Source: Desulfolithobacter dissulfuricans
GTDB lineage: Bacteria; Desulfobacterota; Desulfobulbia; Desulfobulbales; Desulfobulbaceae
Assembly (NCBI RefSeq): GCF_025998535.1
Contig: NZ_AP024233.1
Span: 2,752,001 to 2,816,000 of the forward strand
Reading direction: 5' to 3'
Length of the DNA stretch: 64,000 nucleotides
The notes under the pieces were generated by a model. It had not been told where the DNA came from, searched no databases, and saw nothing but the letters and a program-made list of their open reading frames with translations. Positions 34,995 through 44,209 of the stretch are shown one piece after another. How positions within the stretch are numbered: the stretch's first letter is position 1; the number at the start of each line of letters is the position of its first letter. Both the position numbers and the translations under genes were made by a program.

Positions 34995-36401
34995 TTAACT
35001 GCGCAGATACGCATCCACATCGTTGGCCACGATCACCCCGTAGTTGATCGCCCCCAGCCAGCCGGACATGATAATCCCCACCGAACCGACATGGAACAGC
35101 CCCGGCACGACCTTGAAGATGGAGCGGGAGATATCGAGTCCCTCAAACTTGGTCCCGAAGGATGTTCCCCGGGTATGCAGGGTGTAGCGATGAAAGGTCT
35201 TCGGGGTGGCGGTCTCCACCGTATCTATTTTTTCCCTAATTCCGGGTATATAGCGCTCCAGATCCTTCAGGCACCGCTCTGCCATCTCCTCCTTGGCCTT
35301 CCGATACCTGTCCCCCTCCAAACCGGCCCAGTCATCGTAGTTGGCATTCATGGAGGCGACCACCGTGTAATCGGGTCGCTGGGGCCGGGTCTTGGGATAG
35401 TAGACCGAAAAGGTCCGGCTCCTGGTATCCAGGCGCCGCATCTCCTCGGAAGAAAACTCAGGCGCGGTGGAGGTGAAGAGCAGGTCACCCACATCGGGAA
35501 ACGATTCGCCCTTGCGGACCCCGAAATAGACCTGGCAGCTGGAGTTATTGACCCGCACCTGCCGGAACTGGTCCCGGAAAGCACCGGGCAGCTGGTCGGG
35601 GCCAAGCAGCTCATCGATGGTGTTGGTGATCCCAGCGTTGGAGACCACGCAACCGGCGCCGATCACCCGGTCGCCCACCTCCACACCGCGTACCCGACCG
35701 CCATCGAGGACGATCCTGTCCACCCTGGCCCGGGTGCAGATGGTCACCCCGTTTTTCACCAGTTCCGAAGCCATCATCCCGATCAGCCGGTCGGTCCCGC
35801 CCTCAAAGGTGAAGACCCCTTTGTTCATGAAATTGGAAAACACGATGCCATAGGTGATGGCCGGCTCATCCAGAGTCGAACCGTTGGCATAGGTGATCGG
35901 CTCCATGAGCAGCCGGTGGACATCGCTGCGGCCGGGGAAGAACTTCTCAAAGAGTTCCCTCGTGGTCATGGACCGGTCATCGTAGAAGTTCATCTTTCCC
36001 ACGGTGGTGAAAAAATCCTCTATCACCGTCCTCGGGATCCGGAACTTCGTCTCCAGGATATTAGTGAAATCCCGGCGGTCAAAGGTGGTGGTCAGGGAGA
36101 ACTGGGGATTGTCGAAAACGATGTTCTTCAACTGGACAATGGAGTCCATGATCGCCCGGTTCCAGTACTTGCGGCAGGTCTTGACCATGCCGTAGGGGAA
36201 TCCGTGCAGGGAGACATCAAAGATGTGACCGCCCCGTTTGAACCAGGCGGCCAGCCCGCCGAGCTGGTGGTGATGCTCCAGGAGCAGCACCCGGTGACCG
36301 GCCCTGGCCAGCCGGTTGGCGCTGGTCAGGCCGCCGAGCCCGGAGCCGACCACCACAACGTCATAGGAGTCTTTGATCTTGTCAAGGGGAGTAAACTGCA
36401 T
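34995..36401 (-). CDS. CrtI/phytoene desaturase-like FAD oxidoreductase, copy 1
   Basis: 468 residues. The N-terminal dinucleotide motif is VVVGSGLGGLTSANRLARAGHRVLLLEHHHQLGG, and the C-terminal FAD motif region has FHVGSVGIIMSGWLGAINYG. This is the fold of carotenoid desaturases/isomerases and retinol saturases, which add or move double bonds in lipids. No phytoene synthase or other carotenoid gene is nearby; the neighbours are ACP, ketosynthase, FabG and FabZ. Action on an acyl or acyl-ACP chain is therefore the better guess, but it is inference. Confidence 0.85.
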   Translation of the reverse strand: MQFTPLDKIKDSYDVVVVGSGLGGLTSANRLARAGHRVLLLEHHHQLGGLAAWFKRGGHIFDVSLHGFPYGMVKTCRKYWNRAIMDSIVQLKNIVFDNPQFSLTTTFDRRDFTNILETKFRIPRTVIEDFFTTVGKMNFYDDRSMTTRELFEKFFPGRSDVHRLLMEPITYANGSTLDEPAITYGIVFSNFMNKGVFTFEGGTDRLIGMMASELVKNGVTICTRARVDRIVLDGGRVRGVEVGDRVIGAGCVVSNAGITNTIDELLGPDQLPGAFRDQFRQVRVNNSSCQVYFGVRKGESFPDVGDLLFTSTAPEFSSEEMRRLDTRSRTFSVYYPKTRPQRPDYTVVASMNANYDDWAGLEGDRYRKAKEEMAERCLKDLERYIPGIREKIDTVETATPKTFHRYTLHTRGTSFGTKFEGLDISRSIFKVVPGLFHVGSVGIIMSGWLGAINYGVIVANDVDAYLRS

Positions 36402-36498
36402 GAAACTTTCTGTCAGTGAAGTAGAGGTTCTGCACGTGCCGTCCGACCGGGCCGATGTCCTGTACCATCTCCGGCCTGAAAATTCCAGGCAACGGCTA

Positions 36499-37953
36499 TC
36501 ATCGGCGCAGCAGATGCTGATTGACGATACTCACGCCGGAGAGCATGGAGCCCACAATACCAAGGTAGCCCTGGTCGGTGCCGGCCAGGAACAGATTGGC
36601 AAAGGGCGTCCGCCCGTCCTTGATCTTGACAGGGCTGCCATAGACTGCGCCGGCGGCCTTTCCGGTGAACCGCTCGATGGTCACCGGCGTGAAGCTATCC
36701 TGATATACAACGTCCTGCGTGTAATTCCCAATGATTTTCCGGACCGATACCGCCGATTCCCGGGCCCATTTTTCCTTCATCTGCAGGTAGCTTTCCCGGT
36801 CCGCCTCTTTCCAGAGATCGAAATTGGCCGCATTGGTCACCCGGATCTGAAACAGCTCACCCGGTTCCAACCCCTGAAAATTCTCCGGGAAACAGATCAC
36901 GCCCCAGGAGGGATCCAGGGGCGCCCCGGGCCTGCGGTAGTTCAGGGTATCCTCCATATTGTAGAAGATAATGGTCCGGTCGCTTTTAAGAGAACCGCGC
37001 GCGGCCGCGGGCAGCAGGGAAATAGTCTCCATGAAGGACATCCGGCCGATGTACCTGGATCGCTCCAGGTCCCAACCGGAAATTTTTGCCGTCCCGGGAA
37101 TACCCACCGTGGACAGGACCGCCTCGCAGGCCAGTTCCTCCCCGTCTTCCAGCACCACAGCACGTATGGTTCCTCCTTTGCGGATCAGTTTCTGTACCCT
37201 GGTCCGGAAACGGATTTCGCCGCCGAACCGTCGGTACTGTGCCAGCAGGCTGTGCAGGAATTCCCGGATGGTATGCTCGGGCCGGAAAAAACCCTCGAGA
37301 AACAGGGCCCGGAACATGATGGCGAACTGGGCCAGGTCCATGTCCTGCTCCTCGGCATTGCCGTAGACCATGAGCGGCAGCAGGAGCATGTCTTCGAGCA
37401 GGGGATGGTTCAGTTTCTCCCTGAGAAAGGCGCGGGTCGAGCGCCAGGGCGCCGGTGCAAAGGGATCAAAGCTCTCCACCCAGCGGACAAGATCGAAAAA
37501 TCTGTCTCTTGCCTCGGGAAAGACGCGCTCGATTTCTCCGGCAAGCAGAGAAAGATCATTGGAAAAGCACAGCGTTACCCCGGGAAAAACGATCTCGGAA
37601 CCCAGCTGTTCCCTGGTGACAAATTTTTTCCGGGAGAGTTTGAGCTGGCGGAGGAGGCGGTTGAGGGGGGCCTGTTTGTTTCCGGGCCGGGCAAAATTGG
37701 TCATGGCATGCAGACCTGTCTCCAGGAGCACACCATTGCGGAAATAATAGGAGTTGAGCCCGCCGGGGATGGCGTGCTGCTCAACGATCAGAACCCGGCC
37801 ACCGAAACGGGCAAAACGAATTCCGGCGGCGAGCCCGGACAGGCCGCCGCCGATAATGACAAGCTGATACGATGTGGTGGTGCCTTTTCTGGTCGACGCC
37901 GGCAGATCCATGCCCGCACCGTCGACCTGGTGGTTTGTCTGAAGGTCAGCCAC
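36499..37953 (-). CDS. CrtI/phytoene desaturase-like FAD oxidoreductase, copy 2
   Basis: 484 residues. FAD motif LVIIGGGLSGLAAGIRFARFGGRVLIVEQHAIPGGLNSYY near residues 30-70; C-terminal FLAGTDQGYLGIVGSMLSG. It is clearly related to copy 1 but diverged, so the two probably act on different bonds or steps. The frame begins with GTG 37953, 5 bases after the ACP stop; the ATG 14 codons later is an alternative start. Substrate unknown. Confidence 0.84.
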   Translation of the reverse strand: MADLQTNHQVDGAGMDLPASTRKGTTTSYQLVIIGGGLSGLAAGIRFARFGGRVLIVEQHAIPGGLNSYYFRNGVLLETGLHAMTNFARPGNKQAPLNRLLRQLKLSRKKFVTREQLGSEIVFPGVTLCFSNDLSLLAGEIERVFPEARDRFFDLVRWVESFDPFAPAPWRSTRAFLREKLNHPLLEDMLLLPLMVYGNAEEQDMDLAQFAIMFRALFLEGFFRPEHTIREFLHSLLAQYRRFGGEIRFRTRVQKLIRKGGTIRAVVLEDGEELACEAVLSTVGIPGTAKISGWDLERSRYIGRMSFMETISLLPAAARGSLKSDRTIIFYNMEDTLNYRRPGAPLDPSWGVICFPENFQGLEPGELFQIRVTNAANFDLWKEADRESYLQMKEKWARESAVSVRKIIGNYTQDVVYQDSFTPVTIERFTGKAAGAVYGSPVKIKDGRTPFANLFLAGTDQGYLGIVGSMLSGVSIVNQHLLRR

Positions 37954-37958
37954 CAGGC

Positions 37959-38210
37959 TCAGGCGTCTTTCAGTTTCGGTTCAAGGTAGTTGACACAGCT
38001 GTTTAATGTATTGAGTTCAGGATATTCTTCCTCTGGAATCTGCAGCTGGTATCGTTTGCGGAGTTCCATCACAATATCGAGAAAATCCATGGAGTCCAGA
38101 TCCAGCTGGTCCCGGAGCGGTTTGTCCGGATCAAGATCATCGAACTCGGCATCTTCATCAATATCTTCAATGATCTCCAGGATCATATCCTTAATTTCAT
38201 CACGGGTCAT
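37959..38210 (-). CDS. Acyl carrier protein
   Basis: 83 residues, acidic. The phosphopantetheine attachment Ser is in DLDSMDFLDIVMEL near residue 40. It differs from a housekeeping ACP (usually DSLD) and is placed between ketosynthase and CrtI-like genes, so it is likely a dedicated carrier for this pathway. Confidence 0.93.
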   Translation of the reverse strand: MTRDEIKDMILEIIEDIDEDAEFDDLDPDKPLRDQLDLDSMDFLDIVMELRKRYQLQIPEEEYPELNTLNSCVNYLEPKLKDA

Positions 38211-38286
38211 ACCAGTCCTCTAACGTTATATCTCAAAAAAAATCCATTTTCTCTGCTTTCGGGCTGACACAGGGTCTGGACCCCGG

Positions 38287-39536
38287 TCAGGGATCAAACC
38301 GGCGGACAATGACCACCGAGTTGATTCCCACCATGCCGAAGGAGTTATTCAAAATTGTCTCCACCTTGTCAAGCTGTTTCGGCTTCCCCGTAACAATGGT
38401 GGGCAGGTCGCACTCCGGATCAAGACGGTCCAGGTTGATGGTCGGGTGCACCATGTGATCGGAAAAGGCAGGCAGGTTACCGGCCAGCTCCAGCACCCCG
38501 GCCGCACCCATGGCGTGCCCGATGAGCGACTTGGTATTGTTGATCCAGGTGGTCTCAAGGTCGCCAAACAGTGCGCGGATCGCCTTACATTCCTCGATAT
38601 CACCCTGTCTGGTGCCGGTGGCATGGGTATTTATGATGGTAATATCCTCAGGCACGAGCCCGGCCCGCTGCAGGGCCAGTTCCATGCACTGGGCCTGGCG
38701 CTCACCATAGGGGAGCACAAAATCACGGGCATCTGAATTCATGGCATAACCGGCAATTTCCCCGTAAATCCGTGCGCCCCGGGCCAGTGCCCGGTCCAGC
38801 CGCTCCAGGACAAAGATACACCCCCCTCGGATATGACAATGCCGTTGCGATCCTGGTCAAAGGGCCGGGAGGCCTTTTGCGGATCTTCGTGTTCTGCCAG
38901 TGCTCCCTGGGCCCGAAAACTGGCAAAGATGCCAAACGAACCGGTACACTCGGAAATACCGCCGCAAAGGGCCATATCCACCTCGCCCAACCGCAGCATC
39001 TGCGTGCCCTGGATCAGGGCGGCGTTACCGGCGGCGCAGGCGGCACCGACGGAGTAGTGGGGCCCGGTGATCCCGAGGTTCATGGTGATCTCACCGGCTG
39101 GATTATTGAGGACCGTGCGCGGATTATGATGATGGGTCCAGTAGTCCACATTGTAGTCAAAGCGGGAGATGTTGTAGACTTCGTTTTCCGTCTCCACCGT
39201 CCCATGCTCGGTCAGCCCGATGTAGACGCCGGTCCTGGCCTTGTCGTATACAGAGAAATCGATCCCGGCATCAGCAAGGGCCTCACCGGCGCAGAACACC
39301 CCGATACAGCCGGCACGGGTGCCGCGCTTGTTCTCCTTCTTCTTGCGATAGCGGGTCTCGGGGAAAGTGCAGAGACCGGCCGGAGCCCGGTCCATGTAGC
39401 GCAGATCGATGGTCGAAATCCCACTCTCACCGGCCAGCAGTCGGCGGCGGAACTCCGATAGATCATTGGCCCCGCCCGGTGCGGTCAGCCCGACACCGGT
39501 GATAACTATCCGTTGCGCGTCCTGAAGATCCGTCAT
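38287..39536 (-). CDS. FabF-like 3-oxoacyl-ACP synthase (ketosynthase), frameshifted
   Basis: The first frame starts at ATG 39536, overlapping the alaS stop as ATGA, and carries RIVITGVGLTAPGG and the active-site Cys in SVGAACAAGNAALIQG. After ISEGG it leaves frame at a G6 run on the minus strand (38826-38821); the -1 frame continues CIFVLERLDRAL and contains both catalytic His: NTHATGTRQGD and SLIGHAMGAAG. One added G gives about 416 residues, the normal KS length. It would condense malonyl-ACP with an acyl primer. Assembly under-call is the likeliest cause of the split. Confidence 0.86.
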
Positions 39537-42193
39537 TTTTCTTCACCCAGCAACCTGGCAACAATGTCTGGCACCGCCTTCATGGCCTCGGGCAGCTTAT
39601 CGGGCATGGGTCCTCCGGCCTGGGCCATGTCCGGCCGGCCGCCTCCCTTACCGCCGACGATAGCGGCAACCTCGCGGACCAGGTCCCCGGCCCTGATCCG
39701 GCCGGTGAGATCCTTACTGACCAGGGCCAGCAGAGCGGCCTTGCCGCCGAATTCCCCACCGAGGACAGCCACACCGGACCCCATTTTTTCGCGCAGCTTA
39801 TCGCCGATTTCCCGCAGGGTTTTCGGCGAATCCAGCTTGACCTGACCGCCGATCACCCTGATGCCGTCGACCTCGACAGCCGAGTTCAGCAGGGAATCGA
39901 GATCGGAAAGGGCGAGCCGGGCGGTCAGTTGCGCGACCTCCTTTTCCAGCTCCTTTTGGCGCTTCAGCAGAGATTCGATCTTTTCCGCCGCCTGATCCAG
40001 GGGCCCGGAAACCAGCGCGGAGATGGCCGCGGCCTGGCTGGCCAGGTCCTGAACCCAGGCCAGGGCCCGGTCGCCGGTCACTGCCTCGATACGCCGAATG
40101 CCGGCCGCGATCCCGGTTTCACTGATGATCTTGAAAAATCCTATGTCACCGGTGGCCTGCACATGGGTCCCACCGCACAGCTCCTTGCTGAAATCACCCA
40201 TGGAAACCACCCGCACCTCGTCACCATACTTCTCGCCGAACAGGGCAGTAGCCCCTTCCTTTATGGCTTCATCGCGCTTGAGCAGTGAGGTCTGCACCGG
40301 GATATTTTGCCGGATCTGACTATTTACCAGCTGCTCAATGGCCTGGATCTCCTCCGGGGTAACCGGAGAGAAATGGGTGAAATCGAACCTGAGCCGATCG
40401 TGTTCGACCAGGGAGCCGGCCTGTTTGACATGGTCGCCCAGCACCCGTTTCATAGCGGCGTGGAGGAGATGGGTCGCACTGTGGTTGCAGGCAGTGGCCA
40501 CCCGCCTGTCCCCGGCAACGGCCAAGGTCACGGCCTGCCCGCTCTGGAGCTCACCCTTGGTGATAACCCCTTCGTGCAGGGTTATTCCTTCCACCGGGGA
40601 CCGGGTAGTCTCCACTTCCATCTCGCCGCCGTCCCAGATGATCGCTCCCCGGTCGCCGGCTTGGCCACCGGATTCAGCGTAAAAGGGGGTACGGGGGCTG
40701 AAAACCTGAACCCGCTCCCCTTCTCCGGCCCGCTCCACCAGTTCACCGCGCTCATTGATAATACCCTCGACGGTACAGTGAATCTCCCGATTGGAGTAGC
40801 CGACAAACTGACTCTGTCTCCCCTGTTCCAGAAGCTCCAGCACACCCTGGTCAAGGTGATCCACATCAGTGCCCTTCCACGATTTACGCGACTGTTCCCG
40901 CTGCTGCTCCATGGCCGCGTTGAACCCGGCCTCGTCAAAGGCAATACCCTTTTCCAGGGCCACGTCCCGGACAATGTCCACTGGAAAACCGTACGTGTCG
41001 TAGAGTTTGAAGATAAACTGCCCATCGATGCAGGCCCTGTCACCCTGTTCTTTCTGCAGCCGCTCTATCTCCGAAGCCAGCATGGCCAGCCCCTTGTCCA
41101 GGGTCTCACCGAAACGGTTTTCCTCGTTGTTGACCACCTTGTCCAGCAGCTGGCGGGCATCCCGCAGATGGGGATAGGCCTCTTCCATCAAGTCCGCCAC
41201 CAGGGCGCAGACCCCGGCAAAGAATGGCCCGGACAGTCCCAGGGCCCGGCCAAAGCGGATGGCCCGGCGCATGATCCGGCGCAGGACATAACCACGCCCC
41301 TCGTTGGAGGGCAGTACCCCGTCGGAGACCAGGAAGGTTGTGGCCCGGGCGTGATCGGCAATAACCCGCATGGAGACGTTGTCGTTGCTGTCCGCCTTGT
41401 ACCTGCGGCCGGAAATCTTTTCAATATGGTCGATGATGGGCGTGAACAGGTCGGAATCGAAATTGTTCAATTTACCCTGGAGGACTGCTGCCACCCGTTC
41501 AAGCCCCATACCGGTATCTATGGACGGCTTGGGCAGGGGGGTCATCTTGCCGGATTCATCCCGATAGTACTGCATGAAAACCAGATTCCACAGCTCGAGA
41601 AACCGGTCACAGTCGCAGCCCACCGCGCATTCCGGCCTGCCACAGCCTGCCTCCACACCCTGATCGATGTGGATCTCCGAACAGGGCCCGCAGGGACCGG
41701 TATCACCCATGGCCCAGAAATTATCGGCTTCACCGAGCCGAACGATCCTTCCCTTGGGGAGATCCTCGATCTGTTCCCAGAGTTCATAGGCCTCGTCATC
41801 GTCCCGGAACACCGAAACCCAGAGCTGCTCAGGATCCAGACCCAGCTCCCGGGTCAGAAACTCCCAGGCATACTCAATGGCTTCCTTCTTGAAATAGTCG
41901 CCAAAGGAAAAATTGCCCAGCATTTCGAAAAAGGTATGGTGCCGAGCCGTATGACCGACATTCTCCAGGTCATTATGCTTACCACCGGCCCGGACACACC
42001 GCTGGCAGGTGGTGGCCCGCACATAGTCTCGCTGCTCCTCACCCATGAACACCCGCTTGAACTGGACCATGCCGGCATTGGTGAACAGCAGGGTCGGATC
42101 GTCATGGGGAACCAGGGAGGAACTTTCCACAATGGTATGGCCCTTTTGTTTAAAGTACTCGAGGAACCGTGTACGTATTTCGTTACCAGTCAT
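39533..42193 (-). CDS. alaS: Alanyl-tRNA synthetase
   Basis: 886 residues from ATG 42193. Class II motifs in FTNAGMVQFKRVF and GMGLERVAAVLQG; the editing domain has NHSATHLLHAAM and CGGTHVQATGDIGFFKI; the C-terminal part has the C-Ala domain with GGKGGGRPDMAQAGG. A TTG 17 codons upstream (42244) would add a THNS-repeat tail with no family counterpart. The stop overlaps the ketosynthase start by 4 bases, tying a housekeeping gene to the lipid cluster. No clear Shine-Dalgarno precedes the ATG. Confidence 0.97.
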   Translation of the reverse strand: MTGNEIRTRFLEYFKQKGHTIVESSSLVPHDDPTLLFTNAGMVQFKRVFMGEEQRDYVRATTCQRCVRAGGKHNDLENVGHTARHHTFFEMLGNFSFGDYFKKEAIEYAWEFLTRELGLDPEQLWVSVFRDDDEAYELWEQIEDLPKGRIVRLGEADNFWAMGDTGPCGPCSEIHIDQGVEAGCGRPECAVGCDCDRFLELWNLVFMQYYRDESGKMTPLPKPSIDTGMGLERVAAVLQGKLNNFDSDLFTPIIDHIEKISGRRYKADSNDNVSMRVIADHARATTFLVSDGVLPSNEGRGYVLRRIMRRAIRFGRALGLSGPFFAGVCALVADLMEEAYPHLRDARQLLDKVVNNEENRFGETLDKGLAMLASEIERLQKEQGDRACIDGQFIFKLYDTYGFPVDIVRDVALEKGIAFDEAGFNAAMEQQREQSRKSWKGTDVDHLDQGVLELLEQGRQSQFVGYSNREIHCTVEGIINERGELVERAGEGERVQVFSPRTPFYAESGGQAGDRGAIIWDGGEMEVETTRSPVEGITLHEGVITKGELQSGQAVTLAVAGDRRVATACNHSATHLLHAAMKRVLGDHVKQAGSLVEHDRLRFDFTHFSPVTPEEIQAIEQLVNSQIRQNIPVQTSLLKRDEAIKEGATALFGEKYGDEVRVVSMGDFSKELCGGTHVQATGDIGFFKIISETGIAAGIRRIEAVTGDRALAWVQDLASQAAAISALVSGPLDQAAEKIESLLKRQKELEKEVAQLTARLALSDLDSLLNSAVEVDGIRVIGGQVKLDSPKTLREIGDKLREKMGSGVAVLGGEFGGKAALLALVSKDLTGRIRAGDLVREVAAIVGGKGGGRPDMAQAGGPMPDKLPEAMKAVPDIVARLLGEEK

Positions 42194-42244
42194 ATTTGAG
42201 TTGTGAGTTCTTGGAAGTGAGTTGTGAGTTGAGTTATGAGTCAA
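42194..42244 (-). repeat. Short ACTCAC/AACTCA repeats upstream of alaS
   Basis: The minus strand has three copies of a 12-base unit related to ACTCACAACTCA directly before the alaS ATG. In frame they encode THNS three times. Probably untranslated leader; function not evident. Confidence 0.5.
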
Positions 42245-42278
42245 TTCATGAAGTTACATCAGCATATTTATTATTTAT

Positions 42279-43262
42279 TATGGCTCTTAACATTTTTCAG
42301 CTAATGCTTATATTTATAACAAGATCAAGCAGATACCGGCTTGAAGGAGGTCTTGTTATGAAGATGCCAGCAGTCTCCTTGTTGGAGTGGCAGAAAAAAT
42401 TTGGCAGTGAAGAAGCGTGTGCGGCCGAGTTGGCAAAAGTGCGATGGCCGGATGGCTTTTTCTGCCCAAGATGCGGCAGCCGAAAAGCAAGCTATATTTC
42501 CACCAGACATCTCTACCAATGCTCCAAGTGTCGCCACCAAGTGTCCATCACCGCTGGTACAATTTTTCATGCCACAAAAATTTCACTCGTCAAATGGTTC
42601 TGGGCAATTTATCTCACCGCCTCCGATAAGGGTGGCATTTCTGCTCTGCGTCTTGCCAAGCACCTGGGTGTTTCCTGGCTGACCGCATACCGAATGTTGC
42701 GAAAAATCCGGATGGCCATGGCTCATCGCGATTCCATATACCGCCTTAAAGGGTTTATTGAACTCGATGATACTTATGTAGGTGGCAAACGATCCGGCAA
42801 GCGAGGGCGAGGTGCAGAAGGTAAAAAGCCTGTACTGGTGGCGGTTGAAATGCACCCGGATAAAGGTGCCGGCTTTACGGCTATGAAGGCTGTGGAGACA
42901 ATTTCCCATGATACGGTGCAGTCTTTCCTTACCAGAAAGCTGCTTACCGGGCAAAAGGTTAAAACCGATGCTTTGCCGGCTCTGACTGTGGTTGGAACGA
43001 GCCAGCAGCATGAGAAAAAGATTACACCACCAGAGGAAGCCGCCAAATGGTTGCCTATGGTCCATGTGATCATCGGTAATATGAAAGCCTTTCTTACGGG
43101 CACCTTTCATGGGGTAAGCCTCAAGTATCTGCAAGAATATCTGGACGAATTCTGTTACCGATTCAATCGAAGATTCTGGGAGCCGGAATTGCCCATGCGT
43201 TTGCTCAACGCTTGCTTGGCCCATGTTCCGGTGACTAAAGCTGAATTTGGTTAAGAGCCATA
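42279..43262 (+). mobile_element. IS1595-family insertion sequence, complete, with 8-bp target duplication
   Basis: 984 bp bounded by the inverted repeat TATGGCTCTTAAC (42279-42291) and its complement (43250-43262), with further pairing at CAGC/GCTG. The 8-bp sequence TTATTTAT is present on both sides (42271-42278 and 43263-43270), as expected for IS1595. The single transposase gene is intact and its stop lies in the right repeat. Insertion is 86 bases upstream of alaS. Confidence 0.93.
42358..43254 (+). CDS. IS1595-family transposase
   Basis: 298 residues from ATG 42358, which has GGAGG 8 bases upstream. The N-terminal zinc ribbon is C36-x2-C39 and C55-x2-C58; the DDE-type domain starts with IELDDTYVGGKRSGKRGRG near residue 132, the ISXO2-like signature, and ends with YLQEYLDEFCYRFNRRFW. 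No stop or frameshift interrupts it, so the element could be active. Confidence 0.95.
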   Translation: MKMPAVSLLEWQKKFGSEEACAAELAKVRWPDGFFCPRCGSRKASYISTRHLYQCSKCRHQVSITAGTIFHATKISLVKWFWAIYLTASDKGGISALRLAKHLGVSWLTAYRMLRKIRMAMAHRDSIYRLKGFIELDDTYVGGKRSGKRGRGAEGKKPVLVAVEMHPDKGAGFTAMKAVETISHDTVQSFLTRKLLTGQKVKTDALPALTVVGTSQQHEKKITPPEEAAKWLPMVHVIIGNMKAFLTGTFHGVSLKYLQEYLDEFCYRFNRRFWEPELPMRLLNACLAHVPVTKAEFG

Positions 43263-43270
43263 TTATTTAT

Positions 43271-43399
43271 AATACGCGAAGAGCACGACTAACTTAAAAG
43301 GGGGAAAATTTCGTGTCCCGGGCGATGCTGTTTTTCCGTCGGCCAACCCCACCTGGGCCTGTCTTGCCGCCGGGCGCCATGACACCCTTACCAGGCCCC
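43271..43399. other. Spacer between the IS element and the isochorismatase-like gene
   Basis: About 130 bases. No gene, clear promoter or terminator recognised. Confidence 0.4.
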
Positions 43400-43957
43400 T
43401 TACTTCAAATAGGGCAGCATGGCCTTGAACTCCGGAGTCCCGGCCTTGCGCAGTAACTCGTAAATGATCATTTCCGCCGGTGCCAGCACCGCTCCCAGTT
43501 CCCGGAGCCGTTGCTGTCCCAGATGATCGTTTGCCGGTGTGCGCGAAGAGATGCCATCGGCCACGACCCGGACCTGATACCCGGCCTGCAGCGCGCCGAT
43601 GGTGGTCTGGTAGATACAGATATGGGTTTCCACTCCACAGAGCAGCAGCGTATCCACTTCGGGCTCCAGCCCGGCCAGGATCTGGCCGACATCGGGATTG
43701 GCCAACCCGTTGAACTCCACCTTATCCGGGCATGGCACATCCTGCAACAGCTCGGCAAGTTCCGGGACAATGGGACCGATCCCCTTCCGGTACTGGGTGT
43801 TGGCGACAATGGGTATTTCGAGCACCCGGGCCAGATGGATCATGAGGCCAATATTTTTCACCACCCGGTCGGCCCCGTGGATATGGGCCATCAGCCGTTC
43901 CTGGGGATCAACCACGTACAGGCAGCACTGTTCTGGACGTAAAAACACCGGTTTCAT
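43400..43957 (-). CDS. Isochorismatase-like cysteine hydrolase
   Basis: 185 residues. The catalytic triad of this fold is visible: Asp in YVVDPQERL, Lys in CPDKVEFNG and Cys in LLCGVETHICIYQTTIGAL. It lacks any ArCP domain, so it belongs to the nicotinamidase/YcaC-like group of small hydrolases whose substrates vary. It stands alone between the IS element and the intron. Substrate unknown. Confidence 0.88.
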   Translation of the reverse strand: MKPVFLRPEQCCLYVVDPQERLMAHIHGADRVVKNIGLMIHLARVLEIPIVANTQYRKGIGPIVPELAELLQDVPCPDKVEFNGLANPDVGQILAGLEPEVDTLLLCGVETHICIYQTTIGALQAGYQVRVVADGISSRTPANDHLGQQRLRELGAVLAPAEMIIYELLRKAGTPEFKAMLPYLK

Positions 43958-44160
43958 AGCATACCAACGGACGTAACCTGCATACTGGATTTATTGTTCA
44001 AACTACGGATCGCGTAGAATACCGGCTTTTTTAGTGGCAGTGCCAGGAATTTGCAACAGAAAAACAGGAGAATATACGATTAAGGGATAATTTTTCCAGC
44101 CGCGATCCTCTTGGCAGCCCCGATCCCGGGCAGCCACCGGGGAACGGATGGCAGGCCCAA
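43958..44160. other. Spacer between the isochorismatase-like gene and the group II intron
   Basis: About 200 bases, AT-rich near 43980-44090, presumably holding the promoter of the isochorismatase-like gene on the minus strand. The part next to 44160 is the 3' exon of the intron. No gene recognised. Confidence 0.4.
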
Positions 44161-44209
44161 ATCGAGTAGGGTGAGGCAAGTTAATTACGCTTGCCTCATC
44201 CCTCTCACA

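Noticed and set aside
38287-38742. A stand-alone 151-residue thiolase-like gene
   Set aside because: It holds only the second half of a ketosynthase (two catalytic His) and joins the first half with one added base.
42358-43254. IS element as the carrier of the lipid cluster
   Set aside because: The element is a simple single-gene insertion with its own target duplication; no second copy flanks the lipid genes, so it is not a composite transposon here.
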